From Carpediemonas membranifera (lineage: Eukaryota; Fornicata), in assembly GCA_019828565.1 (NCBI GenBank), contig JAHDYR010000008.1, positions 186,001-250,000 on the forward strand: DNA of 64,000 nucleotides, given 5' to 3'. The notes under the pieces were generated by a model that was given only the letters and a program-made list of their open reading frames with translations, was not told where the DNA came from and did no database searches. Below are positions 48,387-63,300 of the stretch, piece after piece. Numbering within the stretch: position 1 is the stretch's first letter; each line of letters begins with the position of its first letter. A program made the position numbers and the translations under genes.

Positions 48387-51300
48387 ATGCGGGCCAGCGT
48401 ACATCCAACGTACACGCTGTTCTCGCTAATACTTGTTCTCAATCTCTTCATTTTGAGCACGTTTGCCGCTGGCACCGTGCTCATTGATTCGGATGCCATT
48501 GTTACTGGCGATGCCGGCTCATCTTTTGGCCAATCCCTGGCCATCCACGGCGATATGATATGTATTGGCATCCCAGACGGCACCCCAGGCACAACTGCGA
48601 CAGGCTTCGTCCAATGTGCCCTTTTGCCTCATATTTCTTCACCACGCACCCTAACACACGAAGACGACACGATCATTGGCTTCGGCGCCTCTCTAGCAGC
48701 CACTGACGCGTGTCTACTGGTCACTGGAACCTTATCCAACAACACCGACTTCATATCAGCCTGGAGTTGGGATTCACCACCTGCCCTACTTGCCGAGACA
48801 GTCATTCCTGAAGGAGCAGCCGGCTTGATGAAGGTCTCGCCGGACCAGACCAAGATCCTCGTCGCGTCCTCCACGATAGAGACCGCAGCTCTCTTTGATC
48901 TGGCAGTTGCGACTGATGTGGTAACAATTTCTCAACAGGGAGTCGACTTCAGCTTCAGCTTTTTGATCCCCTCGCGGGATAAGCAATGCACACACATCGC
49001 CATGAGCAATACAATGGTCTACTTCGCCTCATATGCCAGCACGGACGGCTACATCGACGCCTTTACCATCGAGGGTGAGTACATGCGTTCAAAGCAATTC
49101 AGCGGCCAAGAAATTGGGGCGATTGACGCGTGTGCGACCTGTGTCGTTGTCAGCGCAGACAACATATCCGCGAACTACTTCTACAGACTCACGCTTGACC
49201 TGAAAACAACGCTGGAGAGCTCCTCGAGTGCGACCATGATCGCAGCCTTGGCCCTCACTCCAAGCTGCTCGCTGTTCGCACACACAGACTCTTCCACCAG
49301 CACAGTCAGCCTGATGGCCCTGGGAGCACTCAACACGCCGCTCACGTCGGCCTCATACCTGACACTATCAGCCTCGACCACCCCTGGTCTTGGGGGTGTG
49401 GTCGCCGTCTCTGACGATTACGTGGCCTTCGCAGCACCGTCGATTGACAAGGTAGTGACCGTGCCCCTCTGCCAAGACATCAACACTGCTCTGACAAGCC
49501 CATACGATGCCTCGAGTGCGTGTTTGCAGTGCGAGTCCTGGAAAGAACGCGGAGACTATACGTCGTGCGTGACAACAGCCGCGGACCTCGAGAGCAGCGT
49601 GACTGACACGGCAATACCATTCACTACACTCGCGGTGGCCGGCAATACTTTCGTCCGAGGTTTCGCAGGTTACAATACTGACTTCGGTGCAGTTTATGTC
49701 AAATCTGTTGACTCGTTTATTGCAGGGTCGACGACCAACCAGGCCGCCCCTTCTGTCGAGTCGACCGTGGCCGGCCAGTCATTCGGCCAGGCTGTGGCGA
49801 CCAACGGCCGGTACGTTGTCGTCGGCAGTTCTGCCAGTGCCACACCAGTCTGTGTGGTTGATGCGATGATTGACCCCACCTCTCTCCTGCTCTACATCCC
49901 AGCCCCAGCAGGTATCAGCAACTTTGGGTACCAGACCCTCGCTGTGCACCCGACGGAGCTCATCGTTGCAGTAACAGGCAGGGCCGACGCCAGTGCGAGT
50001 AGTACTGAAGTTTTCCTGTTCAAAGGGGCCGAGCTTCTTGAAACCTTAGCGCCCGACACGCCCACGGTCCAGTTTGGCCATTCATTGGGCTTCTCTGAGT
50101 CCAGGCTGTTCATCGGCAGTCCCGAAGAAAGCACCGTATACACGTTCACTCTAGCTGACATCACGACTGAGCCCACAGTCACGGCATCCACCCCGATCAC
50201 CCTGCCCAGCGTCCCTAACTTCGGGTTGGGTCTCTGCCCATCAAATGATTACATCATGGCGACCGGGTCGGACGGTGCAGACGTATTCGTGGTCTCTGCG
50301 ACACGGGCGGGCGAGACCTGGTCGACGACCGTGGACAGCTACGCCTCTATCACGGCCCCAGTCTCTGGCTTCGACGTGTTGAGCAACATGTGTGTCATTG
50401 CTGTAGACGTCTCCGTAGCTGTTTACCGACTCGACGCAGACTTCTCACCAGTCAGTAGTACGCCGTACACGCCAACGAACGCACTCCCCGTGTCGGCCGT
50501 CGGCCTGTCCCCCAACGCACTGTTCCTCCAGACAACAGACGGGGCAGTTGAGTCGTTCTACACTACATGCGGCTCCCCTACGGCCCCATACGGCATGTAT
50601 AGTCCCAGCTTCCACACTTGCGAGACCTGCCCGACCAACACATTCGCTGACTCGCACCAGGTCCGGTGCAGCCCTGTCCCATTCGGCAAGGCGGTGTCCA
50701 CATGGTACAGGGCGTCTGTGTCTGATGATTATACTGATCACTACTACCACACTGAGGTGGCCGTCGCCCACGGCGCGGCAGTGGCGGCTAGGGACCACGT
50801 GCTTGCTGTTACCGATGGTACTAGCTTTACTGTGGCTGACGTAGACGGGTTTGGGATGTACAGGAGAGGCCAGGTCATGACTCAGCCCGACTCTGTCAAA
50901 TCTACCGTGTTTGGGTCAGATATTGCGGTCACCGAATCTGGCCACGTCATCGTGGGGTCGGCCACCACTGCAGCCGTCGCCCATGGCATGTCTGTATACG
51001 AGTTGACTCACCATTCCGCAGTTTATGTCCGCTCCTTCTTCGAGTATACCGCGAACTGCGAGTACGGCACCGCCATCGATACTCACGGCGACTACGTGGC
51101 TGTTAGTGCCCCTGGGTCTGCCTGCAACTTCATCGACGTCTACAACACCGCCGACTGGACCAAGGTCACCATCAGCGGCGACGACACCAGTGTCCTGAGT
51201 ATGCAGACGACCGACACCGGCCGCCACATGGCAATGGACCAGGACTATCTCTACGTTTACGCCACATCCGTTGCCGGGTCGACTGAATACCTCTTTGTTG

Positions 51301-54300
51301 TGGGAGACTTCGGCGCCGCGCCGACTCAGGCAGATGCTGTTACATACTCTGCTGACGCTTATGCGTATCAGATTGTACCAGACGCCATCACTGACACTGT
51401 TATGGTCATGGCGACAGTCTCGGGCGGCCTCACCGCTTTCATCTACCGCAAGGGCCAGGCCCCAGGCGAGCATCCCCTCGTGCCTGTAATCGCCCAGTCT
51501 GTTGCCACAGGCGTCGTTTATTACTTTGCCGGAGAATTATATGTAACTTCAGCATCGGGCGGTGACTTTGACATCATCAGCGGCCTCCTCGACGCCCGCA
51601 CAGGCCCTCCCGTGAGCACGACGATGCTCGCAGATCCAAGCCTCACGTCCATCTTCTTCCGAGACAGTATTTCATTGATTACGAGCTCAACCCCCGCCAC
51701 ACCGCTCGGCCTCTTCCTCCCATCGAAGTCCGAGTGCGCGGCGGGCCACGAGTTCCTTGCCCCTGGACTGTGCAGGCCATGCCCCGACGGGTACTACTCC
51801 CCCGGCCTCCAGACGCTGTGCACTAAGTGCCCGCCGCACTATGCCTCGAACACTGGCCACACGGCCTGTGTCCCAGATTACCAGATATCCCAGCTTGATC
51901 TTGATGGCCCAGCCCTCGCAATGGCCTCTGAAGGCGACGTAATGGTTGTCACCTCCAAGGGCTACGCCACCATCGCCGCATGCACGTCCACCAACAGCGG
52001 CCAGGTCTCAATTTACGAATACGACCCTGCCCTGCCAGGCTGGACCCGGGGCGACACTCTGACTGTGACCCTGCCGGATGCCTCTGGAGCCACATACTGC
52101 ATGGGCTGGGCGATCTCTCTCAGTGACTCGTGGCTTGCAGTCACTGGACGGGCGAGCACCACCACTGGTATAGTTTGGGTCTACTCCCGTAGCGGTGCGA
52201 CTATGACTTACAACACCGCTTTCGTGGGAAGCCCTGGCGGTAATTATGGTGGCGCTGTCAAGGTTGCGGGAGACTATCTTTTCGTGGGCGCGGTCACTGG
52301 GGGCTCTGTATCGGGCGGCCAGGTGTACATCTACTCATACTCCTCGAGCTGGCAGTCCATCACCGCGATTGAGTCACCCACACCTAATTCACTTTATAGA
52401 TACGGGTATGCCATCGACGCCATGGTCCTCGAGGACGACAGCCTCGTGCTGGCCGTCAGCCAGGTTCCATCGGACTCCACTCCCGGGAAGGTTTTCATCT
52501 ACGAAGCCCTGAACTTCGCGTCGCCCGCCGATGAGTTTACCAACGGTAATCCCGGATTCGGGACCACCGTCAAGCTTCTGTCCGCTGGCACCGGCCTCGT
52601 CTCCGACGGCGACGCTGTGTTCTATTTCGACCCATCCTCCACCACTGAGGTGTCGACAGAGCTCACTCTCTCTGACGGGTACGTCGCTGCCATGGGAACG
52701 TTCGGAGACATGCTCGTCGCGTCAGCTGACTCGTATCGTGTCTACGGCCACACCACAGGCGCCCTAGCTGTCGCCACTGACCATATGCACCCGTCCTACG
52801 ACCTTTCAGACTCCGGCCGAGTGTTCCCGCCCCAAGACTTCATGAGTGACAACCAAGGGTTCGGCCAGAGCCCGATGGAAGTCAATGACGGCGTCATTTT
52901 TGCCACTGACGCGCTCAGCTTGACTGTGACCAGCGTCAACCCGGGCTGCGGTGCAGGCGAGTACGCCGACACATGGTACTCGTGCGCTGACTGCCCCATG
53001 TACTCCACGGGCTCGGGCCTGGTGTGCACAGACCACAGCTTTACCTCAGTCAACGCTAACCTCGCCAGTGTTGTAACTTCCCTCGCCATTGACGAGAACA
53101 CCATGGTCGGCTACGTATCGATCGCTGCTTCCGGTACAGCAACAGTATTCAACCACATACCCGGTGACTGGGGTTCCGGTGTCGTCCTTGACAGCTTTTC
53201 AGCGTCTGGCGTTGGCAGTGGGCAACTCGGATACAACATTGCCCTGGATTCCTTCTGGCTAGTGGTCAGCGGCGGGAATGCTGCATCCACTGGCACTGTG
53301 AATGTCTACGCCCGCGATGGCGACACCTTGACGCTCAACGCGACCCTGCTGAGCGGTGTCGACCCGACCCTCGTTGCTGTCGACGGATACACCATTCTCG
53401 CGGCCACAGTCTCCACCGGCACCACTCTCCGCATCCTCGCCTTTTCCTCCGAAGTTGGTTGGGAAGAGGTCTTCGTCAACTCCACGGTCAGCAAGCCCGC
53501 CTCCAGTGTCGCAGTCAGTGGGTCCTGGGCGGTCGTCGGGTTCGCCTCGGATGGGTCAGTCGACCTGACTCACCGCGATGACAGTGGATCATGGGCGTCG
53601 TTCACCACGGTAGGCCTAGGGGCCGGCGACTTCGGGGCGTCACTCGCCCTAGAGAACACCACTCTTATCGTAGGGGCGCCTTCAGACGGCACTGGCGCAA
53701 TTTATGAGATCTCATTCGATGAAGAGGTCTGGGCAATCGGGTCGAGGGTCTCCCCCAACGATCCTGTTGCTGCTGGAGCGTTCCCTTCAAGCCTGGCTAT
53801 CCGAGACGGCCATGTCGCTGCCGGCTGGGTCAACTGCGAGGTCGACGGAGCCACCCCCGGCTGCATTCTCATGTTCGATAAGGACCAGACCAGTGTATGG
53901 CGCCAGACGACCCGCTACTACACGACAGAGGCGGCTGACTTCCCCATAGGCTTCAGTGTCGCCCTGTCTGACTACTCCATCGCCACTGTGTCTGATCCAG
54001 CCAACGATCACTCCACCATCGTGGTGTGGGACGCGGATTGTCCCGGCGGGAGCTACTCTGACACGTGGTTCTCGTGCAATGAGGCTTCGTACGCCACATA
54101 CGCCCCTGCTCGAAGCCTGAGACGCTACCTCTGCCCAGATGGATCCTGGCCTGATGCCACAGCAGCCTCCTGCGAGAGCGTAGCTTATACTGTCGCCGTA
54201 CTCGCCCCCGACGACACTACTGCCGCTGACGGCTTTGGTGTGAGTGTCTCTGTATTCGGCGACGTCCTCACAGTCGGCACGGAGGCGGGAGTCGCCCACG

Positions 54301-57300
54301 CATACCGAGTCAAGGGCCTCATGCCCGACCTGTACTTCGAGGACATCGGCCAGTTCACGACGAGTCACCCGAGTTTTGGAAGTGTGGTCGCCCTGTGCGG
54401 AGCATGGCTGGCAGTCGCGGCGCCAGACGCTGACGACGAGGCAGGTAGCGTGGCCGTCTTTGCCCGCACCGGCTACAGCTTCAGCGAGCCTACCATCCTC
54501 CAGGTCGCCGCCACGGCCAGCCTGGGATCCCGTCTAGCAGTCTACGATGACCTCCTCCTCGCCTCCTCCGATGCGGCAAACGGTACGGCCATCGCCTTCA
54601 CCTTCACTGACGGCGACTGGTCCACATCCGTGGCCCTCTTCGAGGAAGGCGCGGACGAGTTCGGCGCAGCAATAGCCATCACAGCGTCTTATATCTTCAT
54701 TGGTGCCCCTGCTACAGACCAAGTTTTTATTTATGACCACGGGCTCGACCTCGTCCAGGAGCTCGAGGCGGATAATGCCGGAGAAAGGTTCGGAAGCGTG
54801 CTGGCTGCCAGTGAAGCAGCTAGTACCCTGCTCTCCGTCGGCAGCCCGATGGCCAACGTTTCCGAGGTCACCGTTGGGACGACGTTCCTCTTTGAGCATC
54901 AGTCGACGTTCACCCTCATCGCCACCCTCGTCCACGGCCCTACCCTGCCCGATGTGACAGTCCCCGCCTCCCTGGCGATGGACCAGACGAGTGTGGTGGC
55001 CGGGTCGCCGATGACCTCTATTGGCACCCACACGTCCGCCGGGGCTATGCTCGCATTTACTAGTGAAGGGGCAGGCTGGGCAGAGTCGAGCGGCGCCATT
55101 GCCCCCGCCCCCAGAGCGAACGAAGGAGTGGGTCATGCAGCTGCTATGGGCAGCGCCGTCCTCGCCTTTGCACCGACTCCGTCCCAACAACCAGGGAAGG
55201 TCTACATCGCAGCCGCGGTCTGCAACGCAGGCTACCAGCCATCTTCATGGCGCTCGTGCGAGCCTTGCCCCACCGGCTCCTACTCTGAAGCGGGCTGGGC
55301 CAGCTGTCTCACTTGTCCCGAAGGCTCCACAGCCAGCGCCGGCCAGACGTCATGCACCCCCAGCTTCACCGCCGCCTCTCTCACTGGGCCGATCGACCAG
55401 CTCGGTTCGACTGTCAGAATCCACGAGGGCACCGTCTTCGCCATGAACGGCAGTACGGGCGTTGTACCAGATGTACACCAGGTGAACTATGACGGGTCCA
55501 CCTCTGCTTGGGTGCTCGACCCCACCGCGATCGCCCAGGCCGTAGACTCTGGCACAACGAGTGCATACCCCGCATCATTTGATGTGAGCGAGCATTGGCT
55601 GGCCCTCGGCTCTCCTGCGCTGAGCACCGTCTGTGTGTTCTCCCGCTCTGCCGACTCCTTCGACCTGCTCGACACGCTGGTGTTCGATGAGACTGCCACT
55701 TCTTTCGGCACCTCTGTGGCTATGACTGATGCCGTGCTTGCTGTGGGGGCACCTGACGCGGACAGCGGCGTGGTAGCGGTCTATGCATTCAACGGCAATC
55801 GCTGGGCTGAGCAGTTTAAGTTCAGGACCACTATGTCAGCACACGGCGATGCATTCGGCTCCGCAGTGGCTGTGGCGCCCGACTCGTCCTTCATTGCGGC
55901 CTCTGATCCCGCTACGAACAGCATCGTCGCCATCCTCGCATACAAATGCGGCCTCACGGGCGACGTCACCGAGACCCAGCTCATCGAGGGCGGTACCAGC
56001 TTTGGCACATCCCTTGCCGCGACAGAGACGACCATCGTCGTCGGAACCCCCGCTGCCACTGTTAACGGCATCCCCGGGGCCGGCACTGTCACTGTCCTGG
56101 CCCTGGACGGCGACGTCTGGGCGATCTCGACCACTCTCGAGGCCCATATCCCCGCAGCAGAGGCGTTCGGCTTTTCTGTTGCCATTGCTGACGACACCAT
56201 CGTCGCCGGTGCCCCTGGGTACAACGACGGCGCCCACGTCGCCGGACGGGCCCATCTCTTCGTCCTCGCCGACTCGGGCGACTGGGAGTTCGACCAGATC
56301 ATCGCCCAGCCCGCCTCAGACGACGCCCGTCTCGGATCATCAGTCGCCATCACCTCGCTGTTCATCGCTCTCGGTAGCCCCAGTTCATCAAATGATGAGG
56401 GCAGCCTGACGATTGTCTACCAGCCATGCGCCGACACCGCCGCAGATTACATGGCCAGCTGGCGCATGGGCTGTGCTGCCTGTCCGATGGGCACAGTGGG
56501 AGATGTCACGCGCTGCCAGTTCGTCCATGCTATCCAGCCCTACCAGGGGACGACGCTACCGGGCACCCCCAACTATGGTCATGCTGTGGCCGCCACTGAC
56601 AGTCTTGTTGCAATCTCGACCCACTATGCTACCGGTGATAACATCGTCGTTATCAGCTCGAACATCGCCTCGACCGCTATCCCACATGTACAGTATGACC
56701 AGCTGACAGTTGCTTCCGACAATGACTTTGGAAAGAGCCTGATGTTCACCGACTCGTTGCTATTCGTTGGGGCGTCCAGCTCTGTTGCTGTCTACGAGTA
56801 CTTCATCTCAAACGGCGTCTTCTTCAGTCACTACGATGACCTCGCGCTGACTCCGGCCGAGTCGTCGTTTGGTGACGTTATGCTCGCCTGGGATGACAAC
56901 ATCGCCATCGCCGCTCCAGATGCAACTGGCGATCTCATTCCTGGCGCCGGTCTTGTCGTTGTATATCACTATGACGGTGATTCCATCATCAAGATTGCCA
57001 CCATCGACCTGGCCGGCGTGTCTGGCCGCGGGGCGGACGCCCTCGGCACAAGCCTCCTCGAGCACGGCGGCACGCTGTTCATCGGCGCCCCCGGGGCGAA
57101 CACTGTCTTCGCCGTCGACGAGTCCGACTGGAGCACCGTCACCCAGGTCATCACAGCCACCCTGCCCACGGCGACTGTCAGCTTCGGGTCATCCATGGCC
57201 TACGACGACGTCAACGACCTCCTCCTGATCTCTGACCCCGACGCCGACATGTTTGGCACCGCCCAGGGCGCCGTGGTCGCCTTTGAACTCGACGCAGACA

Positions 57301-60300
57301 CCAGCGAGTGGACCCAGCTCACGTGGATTCGCCCTGGGGTTGCAGACATGGTCGCGTACGGCTCCGTTCTCCACACCTCACAGGGCATGGCATTCATGGG
57401 CTCAACGACGTATGTAGGCTCCACTGGGACCATCGGCTTCGTCGAGTTTCGTTCTTTTGACGACACAACACGCCGCTACGATACTAACGCGGAGATTTCC
57501 TACTTTATAGCCGAGCCAGGAGGCTTCCAGAGCACGGGCGTCTTGCAGAATGAGTATATCGTATCTAGGCCCTCCCACGATATAGCTGGGGTTGTAACAC
57601 GCAAGTGCGACGCAGGATACTACGCCTCTTCGCTGCTCGAATGCAGCGAGTGCCCAGAGTGGACATACTCGCCCGAGAATTCGCGATACTGCGAACCCTG
57701 CCCGGCTGGGTCCTCCCCCAACGCGAACAGGGATGGATGCGACCCCTCGATGTCCACATCCAGCGTGATTCCCAGCGCAAGTGTCGCAGGCACCGTCCAC
57801 TTCGGCACCACTGTCGCCGTATACGATGATCTCCTCATCCTTGGCTCAGATACCGCCCAGGCTGTCCTTTACATGCGTGTTCCCTCGGGTTACACTGAAA
57901 TCAAGTCGTTCAGCTTCGGGGCGACAGTTACCTCCGTGGCCGTCGACGAAGACTGGCTTGCCATTGCGACAGACGGTGACGGCCTTTACGTGTTCTCAGT
58001 CGGCCTGCGGACCTTCATAGAGCACTCACACCTGGCCTCCATCACCAACGTTCCTCTCATGGCCATGCTCGGCGGCCAGATCGTCACGGTGAGCACTGAC
58101 ACGAGGATCTACAGCTATCGCCCAGACCAGGACGACTGGCTGCCCAACCCTCAGGTCCCCCATGCTGGCACAACAGTGGCCCTGCACCCCGACTTCTTCA
58201 TCGTTGGAGATGGATCAACTGTCTATGCGGCACCGTGGCCAGCAGACTGTCCCACGTACTTGACGTGCGTTACAGATCTTGGTCTCGGAGGAAAGGACGC
58301 CCTTCTTCTCCTTGAGGATCACACCATCGTTGCTGTGGACGGTGCGTCCATCGAGTTCTTCACGATGACGGGGCCCGCTGCTACCCCCTCATGGACCCTC
58401 ACGCAGACCCTCACCGGCACCGACGGCGACTACGCCTCTATCACATCGACTGGGGAGCATATCATAGCTGGAATTCCCTCTCTTACAGGTGGCAACGGTG
58501 GCGCTCAGGTCATTGAGAAATCAGGGTTGACTTGGGCACTCGGCACCCTCATCACGGGGTCTAGTGGGAGTGCGGCGGGCACCACCATCGCCGCCACTGA
58601 CAAGGTCGTTGCTCTCGGTGCCCCTGCTACTTCCTCGGCGACTACCCAGGGCGGGGTCGACCTTGCTACCGCGTACTGCTCTGCCCACTCAGCCTCGCGG
58701 AGCTGGTCCGAGTGCGAGGTGTGCGACGGCGACAATACGTCAACTACTGGAGCCTTATCCTGCGAACTATGCCCAGCCGGAACGTACTTGGCCGCGGACT
58801 TCACGTGCCAGGGCGACGTTACCGTCCAGGAGCTCACGAATGTCAACACATTTGGAGACGCGGTCGCCCTGCATGGCAACTTCCTCGCTGTGACAGATTC
58901 GACTTCAGGTGACCTTTCCATCGGCCGTTTCGACCCTTACGCCTTGACCTGGGAGATCTCGAACAGTTTCGCCAGCGCCATGACCGCAGGCGGCACCCCT
59001 TCTCGGCTGGTGGTCACTGACGACTTCATTGTCTTCGGAGATCCATCGTTCAATGGGAATGTTGGCAGAGTTGGTTATATCCCCAGATCTGGACATATCT
59101 TTGAACCTTCTGAGTACATCGCCACCCCAGGCACCCGGGCATTGTTTGGCCACCAGGTTGCCCTGAACGGCACGACCCTCTTCGCCACGAGCGGCGATAC
59201 CTTAGGCATCCTCATGTTCGTCAAGGATCTGGCCGATCCAGCCGACACTGGCACGGAACATTCCCTCATGACTTGGGGAAATAATTTCGCAGTTTACGGC
59301 TCGATACTGGTTGCAACCAGCGTGAACGGTGATGTACGCATCTACCCCGACTTTTCTAGCGATGTGACGGACTTCCACGGCCTTGCCACGGTGCCCAACA
59401 GCAAGGTGACCTCCATTGCACTGAATGACGAGATCATCCTCATCGGCTCCCCAGACGACACCACCCACCTTGCCAATGACGTGTCCATCGGCAGTGTATA
59501 CATGTACGCAAATGCCCCAGCCGCCGGCTACCCATTCCTTCGCATCCTCACCCATCCAGACCTTGAGATGGATAGCACGGGGTTCGGGTCGACCGTCGCC
59601 CTTCTCTCAGCTGACGACATCGCCGTGGGACGTCCCGGTGACGCGTCCGACCCTTCCACGTTCGGCCAGACAGTCTGGTTCCACAGAGATGACGTGGGTA
59701 ACTGGAACGACGGGCTCGTTTCCAGTTCCCCCTTCCCCAAGGACTACTTCGCCCACTCCTCCGTCAGCGGCGGTGGCATAGCATACTCTGCGGCGGCGAC
59801 ATCCACTGTTATGCTGCTTGTACACGACTGCCCTGCCGGCTACTTCCCGGACTCGATGGTCAGCTGTGCTCAGTGCGCACCAGGCTCTGTCTCCGCGGCT
59901 TCCTCGTTCGTCTGCCACCCGTGCCCCGAGGGTATGACCGCTACTGCCGACCAGACCGACTGTGTGCCACTGTTCGCTGCCAAACGCGTCAACATAGCAG
60001 ACACGGGTACTATCCAGGGTCGCATCGACCTATACGGGGGCCAGCTGATGCTGATAGAGTCCGTTTCGTCTAGCCCCCCCTCCTATTTTGAGGTTAATCT
60101 GTTCATTTTCAATGCCACAACGCAAGACTGGTCACGTGAGGCTTCGATTCTTAAGGATTCAGCTTTCTTCACCGGATTAGGACGCAGCGCGACTATTACA
60201 GACGAGCATGTCTTGGTCGGCGCCTTCTTTATGACTGAATCCAGTGGCGTAACTGGCTCAGTCGCAGTTTATGACAGGTTCTCCCTGGAGCTCATTCAAG

Positions 60301-63300
60301 TCATACTACCCCCAACTGGACCGAAGATTCACTTCGGTGTCCGTACCTGCGTGCTCTTCGATGGCGACTTCATCGCGGTCGACAACCGCCAAGAGGAGTC
60401 TGCTGACGGCACTCTGTCTCGCGTTGGAGCTGTCCACATCTTCCACTTGGACCATGGCGTGTGGGTGTTCACGGAGACTCTTTATGGAGCGCCACCGGTT
60501 GCTAATGATAACTTTGGGATTCGTATGATCGGTCATGGGTCAACACTCGCCGTCATGTCGCGTGCCTCAGTGTCAGTGTTCACACTAGAAGACGGCAGCT
60601 TCACTCGAGTATGCACGACGCCGTTCTCTGTGACACAGACGGCACAAGCTGAGAACAGCATCGGTCTCTCCCCGGACGGGTCCGCGCTTGCCGTCCCATT
60701 CTTCTCATCGGACCATTCTGCGTTCTCTGTGTTCCACCTCAACGTCTCCACTGGCCGCTTTGCCGTCGTAGTGTCCAAAACAGGCCTACCTGACACTAAC
60801 ACCGTCTGTTGTGCCATGGTAGACTCTGGGACGATCCTAGTCGGTGTGGGCGATGAAGACTCAGGGGCTGGATCTGTCACGATCTATCACCGCGTCACGG
60901 ACGGGTTCTGGGTCGATGCTGGGGCTCTAGACTTACCTGATCATGCGGTCGGCGATCAATTTGGTCGCAGCGTCTTCCTAGGTGACAGTGGTGTCGTCAT
61001 CGCCGGGCTCATCGATGCCATTGTCCTGTCCCGATACGACTGTCCTGCGGGTGAAGTCGCGACGTCATGGTTTGAGTGCGGCCCCGTGCCCAGCGGTAGC
61101 ATCGCCTATTCCCACAGCCACACGAGGTGCCTCAACGGGTCCTACGCCGACGATGCAACAACATGCCTGCCCTGCGACGCCGGCACATACCAGCCCAACA
61201 AGGGTGCCACCGATTGCACGCCCGCCCCCGCAGGCTCCTTTGTCCCAGCCGACGGCCTTCCCCACGCGTCCCCCATTGAATGCCCGCTCGCCACGAACCA
61301 GCCTGGTGAGGGGGAGTCCAGTTGCGTCACATCCTATAACATTCAGTCGATTGTGTCAGACTCTTCATGGGACGATCGGTTCGCTGCATCAGTCGCGCTT
61401 GATGGGGATATGCTCCTCGTCGGGTCCCCTTCCAACCAGACCGTCCAGATATACCGCGACACCGGCGCCGTCTGGAACCGCACTGGCGAGCTATCAGTGT
61501 CATTCACAGTTAACCACTTTGGCCAGAATATGGTCCTGCGGGAATCCTGGCTCGCAGTCGCCAGCCCAGAGGCATGCAGTGAACCGTATTGCGAGGTCGG
61601 CCACGTCCATATGTATGCCCGAGACAGCTACGCCTTCATCCCCCACTCTACCCTGAACGCCACTGGCGACGAACCCGGCTTCGGCTTCGGCAGCAGCATT
61701 TCCCTTGAGTCCAATGTCCTCGCCGTGCTCTCGCCCCATTCAACCGACTTCTCCAACGTGGGCATGGCTGTAGTATTTACATACTCACATGTAACAGATT
61801 CATGGGACGAGGCGCCCCACGTCGGCCAGGCCGAGTCAACCGCCACGCCTGTGGCTGTGATTGTGACCGAAGTGAGCCCGCCCCGAGTCGTCTTCGGCAT
61901 GGGCGACAGCGGTCTCGTCTTCTGCACGTTCAACACAGCTCTTACCACTACGAGCTGTGATACTTCAGCCACTGCCGCGCTCCTTAGTGTTGCTGCCACC
62001 GATCTCTCTGAAGGAATCATCGTTTCGTCGAACTCCCACTACACCACCGGCGAGTTCGACCAAATCTCGAATGCTGGCTGGCCCCGCGTCTTCCTCAACG
62101 GAACGTCTACCACCCTTGACATCGAGCCTGTGGAGGGCCAGGAGTTCGGCCGGGCCGTCGCCGCGCATGGCACGCATGTGGGGTACACCGACGCCTTCGG
62201 GGCAGTTCATCTGCTTGAACCCGTTGGGGCCACTGAATTCGCCACGTTCGCCGACCTATACATCACTGACACTGGTTACACCCCTCTCGACGGCTACGGC
62301 ACTGCCCTCGCCATTGCACCGCTCAATATCGCTGTCGGTTCGAGCATGGAGGGCCATGGCACTCTCCACGTCGTCTCTAGGTCATGCCCTGCCGGCCAGT
62401 ACGCTACCAGCTGGCACTCCTGCGCTGACTGCGCTGCTGGGTCTTATTCTGCCACTCCGGGCCACCGCGAGTGCGTCGCATCACCGCTCGGCTCCATTGT
62501 AGCGACCGACGGGCAGGCCACCCCCGCGCCATGCGACGGGGGACGCCTTACCACCGAAACCGGCCAGACTGTATGCCAGAACTGCCCCGCGGGCTTCACA
62601 AACGACGCGAACGGCGAAGGCCACTCGAGCTGCCTTTCCACGTTCGTTGACTCGACGACTCCGATTTCAATATTCGGCCGCAGCGACGCGATCGCCACAG
62701 TTTCCGTGAACTCCATCAACTGCCTCCACACCGACGCTGAAGATCCTCTGAGATTCATCCCACTGATCCACTCCCCGGCCGCCGAGCGGGGCGTGATTGA
62801 CCCGGGAGACTATACTGTGCGGGTGGGGTACGTCGACGGGACGGCTGAGAGTACCACGCTGACGATCCCACCGGACTTTGTCACGCCAGAGACGACTGTC
62901 ACTGTCTACGGGACCACTGCACAGTCGGTGATGGCTTCCACTATTTGCCCCATCTACCTGCGGTTCGGTGCAATGGGACCTGTTCAGTTCGATAGGATTG
63001 AGCTTGATTCGACTCCGGCGCGGTGCACAGCGAACGTTACCCTCACCGCTGCCGATATCAATCAGTACTTCAACCCGACGCTGACTGAAGAAGACGGTGA
63101 GTATTGCCTTAGGCTGACAGAGCTTGTCCTCGCCGACACAGAGGCGTTCAGTATTATCATCGACGACGAGGTGCAGACTCTTGTGCTCAGAGACAACGCT
63201 ATCTGCACCAACCGGTCGACCGCTGCTACCACCGCCGTCTCGACCCAGGCATACCTCAGCGCCGACACCCGGACAATCATTGCACTATTCGACGGCGACG